64,000 bases of DNA from CAVTBX01 sp963733135 (GTDB lineage: Bacteria; Actinomycetota; Thermoleophilia; Gaiellales; Gaiellaceae): contig CAVTBX010000008.1 of assembly GCA_963733135.1 (NCBI GenBank), positions 310,001 to 374,000 on the forward strand, given 5' to 3'. The notes beneath the pieces are model-generated. The model made no database searches. It had not been told where the DNA came from and saw only the letters and a program-made list of their open reading frames with translations. Both the position numbers and the translations under genes were made by a program. Of this stretch, positions 51,945 to 60,134 are shown one piece after another. How positions within the stretch are numbered: position 1 is the first letter of the stretch; each line of letters opens with the position of its first letter.

Positions 51945-52700
51945 ATGAGCGCGCTCAGGATCGAGCGTGGGGGCCACGTCCTTCGCGTCACGCTGGCGAA
52001 GCCGGAGCGCCGGAACGCCTTTGACGCGTCACTGATCGCGGAGCTCGCGGAGGCCTTTGCCGACGTTGGCGACGCGCGCGCCGTTGTGCTCGCCGGCGAG
52101 GGCCCGAGCTTCTGCGCGGGGGCCGACGTCGACTGGCAGCGAGCGGCGATCGATCTGACCTACGAGGAGAACGTCGAGGACGCCATGCGCCTCTACGGGA
52201 TGCTCGACGCGATCGATTCGTGCCCCGCACCGGTCGTCGCCCGGATCCAGGGCCATGCACTCGGCGGCGGGAGCGGCGTCGCCGCCTGCGTGGACATCGC
52301 GGTCGCGGGCGAGGACGCCGTATTCGGGTTCTCGGAGGTGCGGCTCGGCATCATGCCGGCGGTGATCTCGCCGTTCGTCCTCCCGAGGATCGGCGCCCGG
52401 GCCGCGCGGAGGTACTTCCTGACCGGAGAGCGCTTCGACGCCGCGACGGCCCTTCGGATCGGCCTCGTCCACGAGGTCGCCGACGACCTCGACGCGGCCG
52501 TGGAGCGCCTCGTCGCGGATCTCCTCGCGGGCGGGCCCGAGGCGGTGCGCGCGGCCAAGCGGCTGGTCAGGGACGCGCCCGGAGCCCCGGAGGTGGCTGA
52601 ACGCGCGGCCAGGCTCCGAGCCGGCGCGGAGGGCCAGGAGGGCCTGCGTGCCTTCCTGGAGAAGCGCGAGGCGGCATGGCGATCCAGAAGCTCCTCGTAG
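51945..52700 (+). CDS. Methylglutaconyl-CoA hydratase-like crotonase (LiuC type)
   Basis: 251 aa. FCAGADVDWQRAA provides the oxyanion hole. Where ordinary enoyl-CoA hydratases have Glu after GGG, this reads ALGGGSGVAACVDIAVA, and GFSEVRLGIMPAVISPFVL follows; both features are typical of LiuC-type hydratases of leucine breakdown. The next gene, the biotin carboxylase subunit, overlaps its 3' end by 25 bases, supporting the pathway assignment. Confidence 0.85.
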   Translation: MSALRIERGGHVLRVTLAKPERRNAFDASLIAELAEAFADVGDARAVVLAGEGPSFCAGADVDWQRAAIDLTYEENVEDAMRLYGMLDAIDSCPAPVVARIQGHALGGGSGVAACVDIAVAGEDAVFGFSEVRLGIMPAVISPFVLPRIGARAARRYFLTGERFDAATALRIGLVHEVADDLDAAVERLVADLLAGGPEAVRAAKRLVRDAPGAPEVAERAARLRAGAEGQEGLRAFLEKREAAWRSRSSS

Positions 52701-54310
52701 CGAACCGGGGCGAGATCGCCGTTCGGATCTTCGGGACGTGCGAGCGGCTCGGCATCGACACGGTCGCTGTATCGGCGCCCGACGACGAGGGCGCGTTCCA
52801 CACCCGTCACGCCGCGCGGGTCGTGCCGATCGGGAGCTATCTCGACCCGGAGGAGCACGTTCGGGCGGCCCGCGAAGCCGGTGCCGACGCGGTGCACCCT
52901 GGCTACGGCTTCTTGGCCGAGAATGCTGAGCTCGCCGAAACGGTCGTCGCGGCCGGGCTCACCTGGGTCGGTCCGCCGCCGGACGTGCTGCGCGCCGCCG
53001 GCGACAAGCTGGCGGCAAAGCGAGTCGCCGAAGAAGCCGGCGTACCGGTCGTCCCGACCGGCTCGTCAGGTGACGTGGGCTTTCCCCTCATGATCAAAGC
53101 CGCGGCGGGAGGAGGAGGCCGCGGCATGCGAATCGTCCGCACTGCCGAGGAGCTCGAGGACGCGGTCGAGGCCGCCAAGCGGGAGGCCCTGGCGGGCTTC
53201 GGTGACGACACCGTCTTCTTCGAGCGCTACGTGGAGCGACCGCGGCACGTGGAGGTGCAACTCCTGGCCGACGCCCACGGCACAGTCATCCACCTGGGCG
53301 AGCGCGATTGCTCGCTCCAGCGCAGGCACCAGAAGGTGCTCGAGGAGACCCCCTCCCCCGCGCTCGACGACGAGCTGCGTGCGGAGATGGGCGACGCCGC
53401 GGTCAAGCTCGGCCAGGCGCTCGGGTACGTCGGCGCGGGCACGGCCGAGTTCATCGTTGGCGAGGATGGTCGGTTCTGGTTCCTGGAGCTGAACGCGCGC
53501 ATCCAGGTGGAGCACCCTGTGACAGAGCTCGTGACCGACGTTGACCTCGTCGAGCAGCAGCTCCTCGTCGCCGCGGGCCAGCCGCTCGGCGAGGAGGTGG
53601 CCCGGAAGGCCAGTACGCCCGCCGGCCACGCGATGGAGGCGCGCCTCTACGCCGAGCACCCGGTGACCTTCCTTCCGCAGGCGGGCCGAGTCGAGCGCCT
53701 CCAGCTCCCGGACGACCTGCGCGTGGACGCGGGCGTCGAGGAGGGCGACGAGGTGCCGATGGCGTACGACCCCCTGATCGCGAAGCTCGTCGCACACGGA
53801 GAAAGCCGTGCGGAGGCGCTCGACGTGCTCTCTGCCGCGCTCCACCGCACGGAGGTTCGGGGCGTCACGACGAACCTGTCGTTCCTGCGCTGGGCGGTGA
53901 GACATCCCGTCGTGCGCGCGGGGCAGGTGACGACGGCCTTTCTCGACGAGCACCCGCCGCTGTCGCGCCCGCTTGCCGGCGACCGCGCCTGGGGCGGCGG
54001 CTTCAGGCTGAACCGGCCTCGAGCCGAGCGGCGCGGGCGACCGATCGTGGAGGAGTTTGCGCACGCCGTGCCGGCCGGGAGCGGCGACGGCAGGGCAATT
54101 GTCGCGCCCATGCCGGGCACGGTGATCCGCGTATTGGTCGAGCCTGGAACCACTGTTGTAGCGCGGGAGCCGCTCGTCATCCTGGAGGCAATGAAGATGG
54201 AGACGCCGCTCCCCGCCCCGCTCGACGGAGTCGTTCGCCGCGTGCTTGTGGTCGAGGGCGACCGGGTTCAGGGCGGCGCCGTTCTCGTCGAGCTCGGAGA
54301 CGACGTTTAG
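52676..54310 (+). CDS. Acyl-CoA carboxylase biotin carboxylase/biotin carrier subunit
   Basis: 544 aa. Biotin carboxylase: KLLVANRGEIAVRIF, HPGYGFLAENAELAE, AAAGGGGRGMRIV (ATP grasp), GERDCSLQRRHQKVLEETPSP and FLELNARIQVEHPVTELVT. The C-terminal biotinyl domain has the acceptor lysine in EAMKMETPLPAP (about Lys507). It is shorter than typical MCC alpha (about 650 aa) because the linker region between the two domains is small. Overlaps the LiuC-like gene, and with the beta subunit at 47766 probably forms methylcrotonyl-CoA carboxylase; propionyl-CoA use is possible. Confidence 0.93.
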   Translation: MAIQKLLVANRGEIAVRIFGTCERLGIDTVAVSAPDDEGAFHTRHAARVVPIGSYLDPEEHVRAAREAGADAVHPGYGFLAENAELAETVVAAGLTWVGPPPDVLRAAGDKLAAKRVAEEAGVPVVPTGSSGDVGFPLMIKAAAGGGGRGMRIVRTAEELEDAVEAAKREALAGFGDDTVFFERYVERPRHVEVQLLADAHGTVIHLGERDCSLQRRHQKVLEETPSPALDDELRAEMGDAAVKLGQALGYVGAGTAEFIVGEDGRFWFLELNARIQVEHPVTELVTDVDLVEQQLLVAAGQPLGEEVARKASTPAGHAMEARLYAEHPVTFLPQAGRVERLQLPDDLRVDAGVEEGDEVPMAYDPLIAKLVAHGESRAEALDVLSAALHRTEVRGVTTNLSFLRWAVRHPVVRAGQVTTAFLDEHPPLSRPLAGDRAWGGGFRLNRPRAERRGRPIVEEFAHAVPAGSGDGRAIVAPMPGTVIRVLVEPGTTVVAREPLVILEAMKMETPLPAPLDGVVRRVLVVEGDRVQGGAVLVELGDDV

Positions 54311-54365
54311 CCACGAAGGGCCGCGGAACCCCGATACCAATCCATCTCGAACGGAAAGGGGCACC

Positions 54366-54956
54366 ATGGCGACCGACCTTCAAGGCAAGCGAATCGCAAT
54401 CCTGACTGCGAACGAGGGTGTCGAGCAGATCGAGTTGACCGAGCCGCTGAAGGCGCTCCGCGAAGCGGGAGCCGACGTGGAATTGCTCGCGCCTGAGAGT
54501 GGAGAGATTAAGGCCTTCGAGCACCTGGACAAGGGCGACACCTTCCCTGTCGACCGGCGTGTCTCGGAGGCCGACCCCGGCGACTACGACGGGCTCGTGC
54601 TGCCGGGTGGCGTTGCCAATCCTGACCTGCTCCGTACCGACGAGAATGCCGTCTCGTTCATACGGCGCTTTTACGAGAGCGGCAAGCCTGTGGGAGCGAT
54701 CTGCCACGGCCCCTGGACGCTCATCGAAGCCGGCTTGGTCAAGGGACGCACGCTGACGTCATGGCCGTCGCTCCAGACCGACATTCGAAATGCCGGCGGG
54801 ACCTGGGTCGACAAGGAGTGCGTGGTCGACGGCGGACTCGTAACGAGCCGCAAGCCCGACGACCTCCCCGCCTTCAACGCCAAGCTCATCGAGGAGTTCG
54901 GCGAGGAGACGCACGAAGAACAGGCACGCAAGACCGAAGCGACTCTCCGGGTCTAG
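54366..54956 (+). CDS. PfpI/DJ-1 family protein (YhbO-like)
   Basis: 196 aa. Begins LQGKRIAILTANEGVEQIELTEPLKAL, with DYDGLVLPGGVANPD and the nucleophile elbow AICHGPWTLIEAGLV (Cys113-His114), plus the family end GLVTSRKPDDLPAFNAKLIEEFG. Such proteins act as stress-related hydrolases or deglycase/chaperone-like enzymes; the activity here is not known. GAAAGGGG lies upstream of the ATG. Its TAG stop is the first three bases of repeat copy C. Confidence 0.92.
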   Translation: MATDLQGKRIAILTANEGVEQIELTEPLKALREAGADVELLAPESGEIKAFEHLDKGDTFPVDRRVSEADPGDYDGLVLPGGVANPDLLRTDENAVSFIRRFYESGKPVGAICHGPWTLIEAGLVKGRTLTSWPSLQTDIRNAGGTWVDKECVVDGGLVTSRKPDDLPAFNAKLIEEFGEETHEEQARKTEATLRV

Positions 54957-55140
54957 GAGGGGTCTAGCGAAACGGTCTTCGTTGACTGGTCATACGCTTA
55001 CGTGTCCAATCTCCACCTAAGGACGCAGGGAGCGCTCGTACCGTGGAGTCTGGACGCGCGGATGCGTGCGAGTGAGGGCGCCGGCTCGGGGCGAGCAGCA
55101 CGACCAGGTGGCACAACGGCTGTTTCGCTTGACCCTCCCA
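54954..55140. repeat. Dispersed TA-flanked palindromic repeat, copy C
   Basis: 187 bp. The left end TAGGAGGGGTCTAGCGAAAC and right end GTTTCGCTTGACCCTCCCA are degenerate relatives of the termini in copies A and B; the final TA has become CA. It shares GGACGCAGGGAGCG, CGTACCGTGGAGTCTGGACGC, GCACAACGGCTGTTTCG and other blocks with copy B in the inverted sense. The most diverged copy. Lies immediately after the PfpI gene. Confidence 0.85.
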
Positions 55141-55356
55141 GTCGCCGGAGCGATCCGAGCACGAATGCGGCCCGGCCAAGACGCCGGCCGCAGTGCGTCT
55201 GGGTCCAGGAAGTCATCGCGAAGCCGTCGCGCCAACCGAACTCCGGCCCAGCGCCCCACCCTGGGAGGGGACACGGCCACCCTCCTCCCGAGGCGAGCGT
55301 ACCCCGAGAAAGCGCATGGAGGTGTGACGCTTCGTGCCGAGAGTGTGCCGATTTCG
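55141..55356. other. Non-coding stretch between repeat copy C and the SCP2 gene
   Basis: About 216 bases without a convincing gene. The only notable structure is CCCCACCCTGGGAGGGGA near 55253-55271, a near-perfect palindrome. It is followed by GGCCACCC and, further on, GAGAGTGTGCCG. A similar series of blocks occurs at 59926-60003. Confidence 0.35.
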
Positions 55357-55686
55357 TTACGGCAGGATCTCTTGCAGCTCCACCAGCTTCGAGACGCCGC
55401 CCTGCACCTTGACCTTTCCGGTCAAATAGGCGAACGCGGGGTTCTTCTCGCGGCGCGTGATGGCGAGGAACGTCCGCTCGTCCGTCTCGACCACGCAGTC
55501 GGCCGGGTCGTCAGGCGATGACTCGCCGACGCGAACCGCGCCGTCGTCGAGTTCGATCCGCCAGCTCCCGACGCCTCGGACGTCGAAACGGTATGTCACG
55601 TGCTTGCCGACTGACTTGGATGCATCGACGTGCGCCTCGAACTCGTCGAAGAAGTGCTGGACGCTGTCGGGCCGGTCGCGTGTCAT
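55357..55686 (-). CDS. SCP2 sterol-binding domain protein
   Basis: 109-aa single-domain protein. SVQHFFDEFEAHVDASKSVGKHVTYRFDV, then GSWRIELDDGAVRVGES, DDPADCVVETDERTFLAI and FAYLTGKVKVQGGVSKLVELQEILP form the SCP2 lipid-carrier fold with its C-terminal LTGKVKVQGD-like block. Binds fatty acyl or lipid ligands in relatives. ATG 55686 shares its A with the TGA of the MFS gene, so it is coexpressed with that transporter. Confidence 0.88.
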   Translation of the reverse strand: MTRDRPDSVQHFFDEFEAHVDASKSVGKHVTYRFDVRGVGSWRIELDDGAVRVGESSPDDPADCVVETDERTFLAITRREKNPAFAYLTGKVKVQGGVSKLVELQEILP

Positions 55687-56873
55687 CACACAGCCGCGGC
55701 CGCGGGCTCGGCGGCACGGGGCCGGCGCCCTGCAGCCGGGGGCAGGAGGTAGGTCAGGGCAAAGGCCAGGACGGGCCCGGCAACCGTTGCCAGGAGCGCA
55801 GACTCGAGGCCGACGACGTCGGCCACGACGCCGAGCACGAGCGCGGCTACGCCGCCGAGGCCGATCGCAAAACCGATGGACAGGCCGGACGCCATGCCGA
55901 CCCGGCCAGGCATGTATTCCTGGCTCATGACGAGACTGACGCCGAACGTGCCGATCACCGCCGCACCCGAGAGAACCAGCGCGATCTCGCCGACGACCCC
56001 ACCGGTGACGAGGTAGACGAGGACGAGCGGCGCCGCGACCACGAAGCTCCAGCGAAGCACCGGCCGGCGACCGAACCGATCGGCCAGCGGCCCGCCAGCG
56101 AGCGTCCCGACAGCACCGGCAAGGAGGAAGAGCGCCAGGAGCCTCGTCCCGTGCGCCTCGCCGTTGCCGCGTGCCACCTCCCAGAGCGGCACGAACGTGA
56201 AGAGGCCCATGTGCGCCACGCTCCGAAGGGCGATGATTGCGATCAAGACGGCGAGGGCGGCGGGCTGACCCGGCATGCCACGCTCCTCGGCCCGCGTCTC
56301 GCGGCTCGGCGAGAAGCCGACGAGGTGCGGCCGCCCGGCCAGCAAGAGCGCGGCCACGGCGAGAGCTGGCAGAGCGAGAATTAGCCCACCCTCGAGGCCG
56401 AAGGCGATCACCGCCGAAGAAGCGACGAGCGGCCCGAGCGCGAATCCGATGTTCCCGCCGATCGAGAAGAACGCCATGCCGCTCGCACGCCGCGTGCCGC
56501 TCACGTAGCTCGCGAACTTCGAGCCCTCGGGATGATAGGCGGCGACGCCGAGTCCCGACACGAAAACGCAGATCGCGACGAGCCAGTACGAGGGGGCAAC
56601 CGCGGCGAGCCCCATCCCGATACCTGAGACCGCCACACCCGCCGGGAGCAGCCAGAAGCCGCCGCGGGCATCCGAGATAGCGCCAAAGACCGGCTGGACG
56701 ACGGACGAGCTGACCGTCGCGGCCAGGACGAGCATCGCTGCCATCGCGTACGAAAGATCGAACCGAACGACGAGATACGGGAGGAGCGCGGCCAGCGCGC
56801 CCTGGGCTAGATCCGTTGCGAGGTGGCCGGAGGAGAGCGCGGCCATGCCCTTCTTGTCGACTCCGGCGAGCAC
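55686..56873 (-). CDS. MFS transporter, fosmidomycin-resistance (Fsr)-like
   Basis: 395 aa with about 12 hydrophobic segments. SSGHLATDLAQGALAALLPYLVVRFDLSYAMAAMLVLA, QPVFGAISDARGGFW, GLGVAAYHPEGSKFASYVSG and RRASGMAFFSIGGNIGFALGP resemble the Fsr subgroup of drug-proton antiporters. ADRFGRRPVLRW is the MFS loop motif. Substrate not known. Coupled to the SCP2 gene downstream. Confidence 0.85.
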   Translation of the reverse strand: MLAGVDKKGMAALSSGHLATDLAQGALAALLPYLVVRFDLSYAMAAMLVLAATVSSSVVQPVFGAISDARGGFWLLPAGVAVSGIGMGLAAVAPSYWLVAICVFVSGLGVAAYHPEGSKFASYVSGTRRASGMAFFSIGGNIGFALGPLVASSAVIAFGLEGGLILALPALAVAALLLAGRPHLVGFSPSRETRAEERGMPGQPAALAVLIAIIALRSVAHMGLFTFVPLWEVARGNGEAHGTRLLALFLLAGAVGTLAGGPLADRFGRRPVLRWSFVVAAPLVLVYLVTGGVVGEIALVLSGAAVIGTFGVSLVMSQEYMPGRVGMASGLSIGFAIGLGGVAALVLGVVADVVGLESALLATVAGPVLAFALTYLLPPAAGRRPRAAEPAAAAV

Positions 56874-56898
56874 CGAGGCCAGCGTAGCGGGCGCCGCC

Positions 56899-57120
56899 TT
56901 ACGCGCCCGGCCGGCCGAAACGAGCGATCAAAGCCTGCGTTAGAGCCTGCTGACAGGCGACGATCTTCGACCGGTTCTCCTCGAGCGCCGTTTGGGAACC
57001 GACCGTCCGAAGCGCTTCCCGCTCACGTAGAAGCCCTCCGAGGATGTCCTGGAGAGCTTCTACTGGGAGAGGGTGCCCGCCAGGGGAGGTTGCGGGCGGA
57101 GAGGGTAGTGCTGCGCTCAT
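56899..57120 (-). CDS. Small hypothetical protein
   Basis: 73 aa with a Pro-rich start (MSAALPSPPATSPGGHPLPVE) followed by a predicted helical part (ALQDILGGLLREREALRTVG, then EENRSKIVACQQALTQALI). No family recognised. ATG at 57120; moderate ribosome binding (GGTGAGG) upstream. Lies between the MFS gene and the divergent pepA. Open frames of this size can arise by chance in GC-rich DNA, so confidence is modest. Confidence 0.45.
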   Translation of the reverse strand: MSAALPSPPATSPGGHPLPVEALQDILGGLLREREALRTVGSQTALEENRSKIVACQQALTQALIARFGRPGA

Positions 57121-57208
57121 CGCGCCTCACCTAGATCGGCAGGAGGGTGCGGGAGCTTTACCCCCATTGAGTGAGCGTACGAGGGGGCTCGGATAGCATG
57201 CCGCGCCC

Positions 57209-58699
57209 ATGCGAGTGGAAACTGTGGCAACGCCTCCGGCCGAGGTCGAGGCGGACGCGCTGGCGTTCGCCGTCGCCGAGGAGGCGGGCCTTCCGGCCGT
57301 GGTTTCAGAGCTCGGGGATTCGGTTGCGGCGCGTCTCACAGGCATGCTCGAGGATCGGGAGATTTGCGGCTGCCCGGGCGAGCTCACGGTCCTCCACACG
57401 GAGGAGCAGATCGCTCCGCGCCGCGTCGTCGCTATCGGCCTCGGCAAGCGTGACGACGTGGGCTCTGACGCCGTGGGGGCTGCCGCCGCGAACGTGGCAC
57501 GCCGGTTCGGCAGGGTCGGAGCCGGGACGATCGCCTGGCTTCTGGACGCTGACGGCTTGCCACCCGAGGAGCAGGCTCGCGCGATCGTCGACGGGTCAAT
57601 CCTGGGCCCGTTCGACCACGGGCGCTGGCGCTCGAAGCGCGAGGAATCGCAACCGAAGCGGCTCCTCCTCTGCGGGCCACAGGCGGACCGGGCGGACGAG
57701 GCGGCCCGGATCGCGGCCGTGGTCGCCACCTGGACGAACCGGTGCCGCGAGCTCGTGGACGCGCCCGCGAACGAGCTCACCCCGGAGGCGCTCGCCGAGG
57801 TCGCACGCACGATCGCGGGGGAGTCGGCGTCCCTCTCGTGCGAGGTGCTCGACGAGGATGCGATCGAGGTGCGCGGCATGGGGCTCTTGGCGGCCGTGGG
57901 TCGTGGCTCGACCGCGCCGTCCCGGCTGATCGTCCTCCGCTACGACCCGGAAGCAGCGGGCAATGATTTGGTGCTCGGTCTCGTCGGCAAGGCGGTCACC
58001 TTCGACTCCGGCGGGCTCTCGTTGAAGCCCGCGGCCCGGATGGAGGACATGAAATCCGACATGGCCGGCGGAGCCGCGGTGCTGGCCGCGCTCGGCGCGA
58101 TCGCCGAGCTCGAGCTCCCTGTCCGCATCGTGGCGGTGGTGGCCGCCTGCGAGAACATGGTCAGTGGCAGCTCGGTGCGCCCCGGCGACATCGTCACCGC
58201 CCTGAACGGCACGACCGTGGAGATCACGAACACGGACGCCGAGGGCAGACTTGCGCTTGCGGACGCGCTCGTCTACGCCCGCGAGCTCGGCGCCACGCAC
58301 ATGCTCGACCTCGCCACGCTGACCGGCGGGATGACCGTGGCCATGGGCGACGTGTATGCGGGGCTATTCGCCAACCAGGACGGATGGGGCGGGCGAGTGC
58401 GGGCTGCCGGAGAAGCGAGCGGCGACCTGGTCTGGCCCTGGCCCCTGCACCCGAGCTACGACCGCTACACGGAATCTGCCTTCGCCGACCTGAAGAACTC
58501 GTCGCTCTTCCGCCAGGGCACTCCCGCGTACGCGGCCCGTTTCCTCCAGCGGTTTGCCGGTGACGGTCCCTGGGCTCACGTGGACATGGCCGGAACGGGC
58601 TATCTCGACCGCGGTCGGGACGACGTCTATTCGACGGCAGGGGCGACGGGCTTCGGCGTCCGGCTCGCGGTCGAGCTCGCGCAAGGTCTCAGCGCATGA
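57209..58699 (+). CDS. pepA: Leucyl aminopeptidase (M17 family)
   Basis: 496-aa cytosolic bimetallic aminopeptidase. Metal and catalytic motifs: LVGKAVTFDSGGLSLKPAARMEDMKSDMAGGAAVL, the family signature NTDAEGRLALADALVYA, and DLATLTGGM. C-terminal VDMAGTGYLDRG is also typical. Normal length with the N-terminal regulatory domain. TGA overlaps the ATG of the acyl-CoA dehydrogenase (ATGA). Confidence 0.96.
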   Translation: MRVETVATPPAEVEADALAFAVAEEAGLPAVVSELGDSVAARLTGMLEDREICGCPGELTVLHTEEQIAPRRVVAIGLGKRDDVGSDAVGAAAANVARRFGRVGAGTIAWLLDADGLPPEEQARAIVDGSILGPFDHGRWRSKREESQPKRLLLCGPQADRADEAARIAAVVATWTNRCRELVDAPANELTPEALAEVARTIAGESASLSCEVLDEDAIEVRGMGLLAAVGRGSTAPSRLIVLRYDPEAAGNDLVLGLVGKAVTFDSGGLSLKPAARMEDMKSDMAGGAAVLAALGAIAELELPVRIVAVVAACENMVSGSSVRPGDIVTALNGTTVEITNTDAEGRLALADALVYARELGATHMLDLATLTGGMTVAMGDVYAGLFANQDGWGGRVRAAGEASGDLVWPWPLHPSYDRYTESAFADLKNSSLFRQGTPAYAARFLQRFAGDGPWAHVDMAGTGYLDRGRDDVYSTAGATGFGVRLAVELAQGLSA

Positions 58700-59829
58700 A
58701 CTACGACCTCACCGAGGAGCAGAGCCTAGTCCGGCGAACCGTGCGCGAGTTCGCCGAGGAGCGGATCGCGCCGGTCGCGGAGGAGCTCGACCGCGAGAGC
58801 CGGTTTCCCTATGACCTCGTCGCGGAGCTCGCGGAGCTCGGCCTCATGGGTATCCCCGTTCCCGAGGAGTACGGCGGCGCGGGTGGCGACACGGTCTCCT
58901 ACGCGGTCGCGATCGAGGAGCTCACGCGGATCGACTCATCGGTCGCCATCACGGTGGCCGCGCACACGTCGCTCGGGACCATGCCCATCCTGCTGTTCGG
59001 AACGGAGGAGCAGCGACGCGAGTGGCTACCGGACCTCGCAGCGGGGAAGCGACTCGCGGCGTTCGGGCTGACGGAGCCGGACGCAGGCTCGGACGCGGGA
59101 GCGACCAAGACGGGAGCCGAGCTTCGCGACGGGTCCTGGGTCGTGAACGGCTCGAAGATCTTCATCACGAACGCGGGCACGGATATCACGTCGTGCGTCA
59201 CGATCACTGCGCGGACGAGCGAGGACGAGATCTCGAACCTCATCGTCCCGAACGGGACGGAGGGCTACGTCATCTCCGAGCCGATGAAGAAGCTCGGCTG
59301 GCACGCCTCAGACACGCGGGAGCTCTCGTTCGCCGACTGCGCGGTGCCGGAGGAAAACCTGCTCGGCGAGCGCGGCGCCGGCTTCAGGCAGTTCCTCGAG
59401 ATCCTCGACGGCGGGCGGATCTCGGTCGCGGCCATGGGCGTCGGCCTCGCGCAGGGCGCCTACGACCTCGCGAGCGCGTACGCGAAGGATCGCGAGCAGT
59501 TCGGGCGGCCGATCGCCGATTTCCAGGCGGTGCGGTTCCGGCTCGCGGAGATGGCAACCGAGATCGAGGCCGGCAGGTCCCTGACGCTCCGCGCCGCTTG
59601 GCTCAAGGACGAGGGGCGACCGTTCGCCAAGGAAGCCGCGATGGCGAAGCTCTATACGGGCGAGCTGTCGGGCCGGGCGGTCGATGCCGCCCTCCAGATC
59701 CACGGCGGCTACGGCTACATGGACGAGTACCCCATCTCCCGGCTCTACCGCGACCAGAAGGTGCTCGAGATCGGCGAGGGCACAAACGACATCCAGAAAA
59801 TGGTCATCGCCCGCCAGCTCGGCTTGTAG
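58696..59829 (+). CDS. Acyl-CoA dehydrogenase (short/branched-chain type)
   Basis: 377 aa. FGLTEPDAGSDAGATKTGAEL, GSKIFITNAGTDITSCVTITAR, GERGAGFRQFLEILDGGRISVAAMGVGLAQGAYDLA, and the C-terminal IHGGYGYMDEYPISRLYRDQKVLEIGEGTNDIQKMVIARQLGL. The catalytic base position falls in GEGTNDIQ, where the usual Glu of YEGTSEIQ enzymes is shifted. Isobutyryl/2-methylbutyryl- and isovaleryl-type enzymes differ in this region, so specificity is open. Paralogue of the gene at 29171. Confidence 0.92.
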   Translation: MNYDLTEEQSLVRRTVREFAEERIAPVAEELDRESRFPYDLVAELAELGLMGIPVPEEYGGAGGDTVSYAVAIEELTRIDSSVAITVAAHTSLGTMPILLFGTEEQRREWLPDLAAGKRLAAFGLTEPDAGSDAGATKTGAELRDGSWVVNGSKIFITNAGTDITSCVTITARTSEDEISNLIVPNGTEGYVISEPMKKLGWHASDTRELSFADCAVPEENLLGERGAGFRQFLEILDGGRISVAAMGVGLAQGAYDLASAYAKDREQFGRPIADFQAVRFRLAEMATEIEAGRSLTLRAAWLKDEGRPFAKEAAMAKLYTGELSGRAVDAALQIHGGYGYMDEYPISRLYRDQKVLEIGEGTNDIQKMVIARQLGL

Positions 59830-60134
59830 CTCTTTCGGGCCGTGAGTCTCGGCCGGTCACGGCCCAACGGGCTCCGCTGCCCAGCCACGCCGCAGAGCGC
59901 CTCAACGGCCGGCGATCGGCCACAGCCCCACCCTGGGTGGGGAGCCGGGCCACCCGCCGCCCGGCTCCCAGCCTACGGCGAGGAGACGCGCGGGAGTGTG
60001 CCGGCCTGTACCAATTGGCGGGCGAAACGCGGCCGACTTGCGCCGGAGCAAGCGCAGGCGGACGTGTGCCACCCACTTGGAAGCGCTCGCGGCAAGACCC
60101 TAGGCGCACAAGCGGCCCCGAGGTCGTGGTGAGA
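59830..60134. other. Convergent intergenic region with tandem hairpins
   Basis: 305 bases with no convincing gene, between the 3' ends of an acyl-CoA dehydrogenase and ilvA. It holds a perfect palindrome CCCCACCC-T-GGGTGGGG (59926-59942), immediately followed by AGCCGGGC-cacccgcc-GCCCGGCT (59943-59966). These may act as terminators. The remainder shows nothing recognisable. Blocks are shared with 55253-55345. Confidence 0.5.

Noticed and set aside
59840..60130. Possible structured RNA gene (RNase P, SRP or tmRNA) in the convergent gap.
   Set aside because: None of the invariant sequence blocks of those RNAs is present; only simple hairpins are seen.
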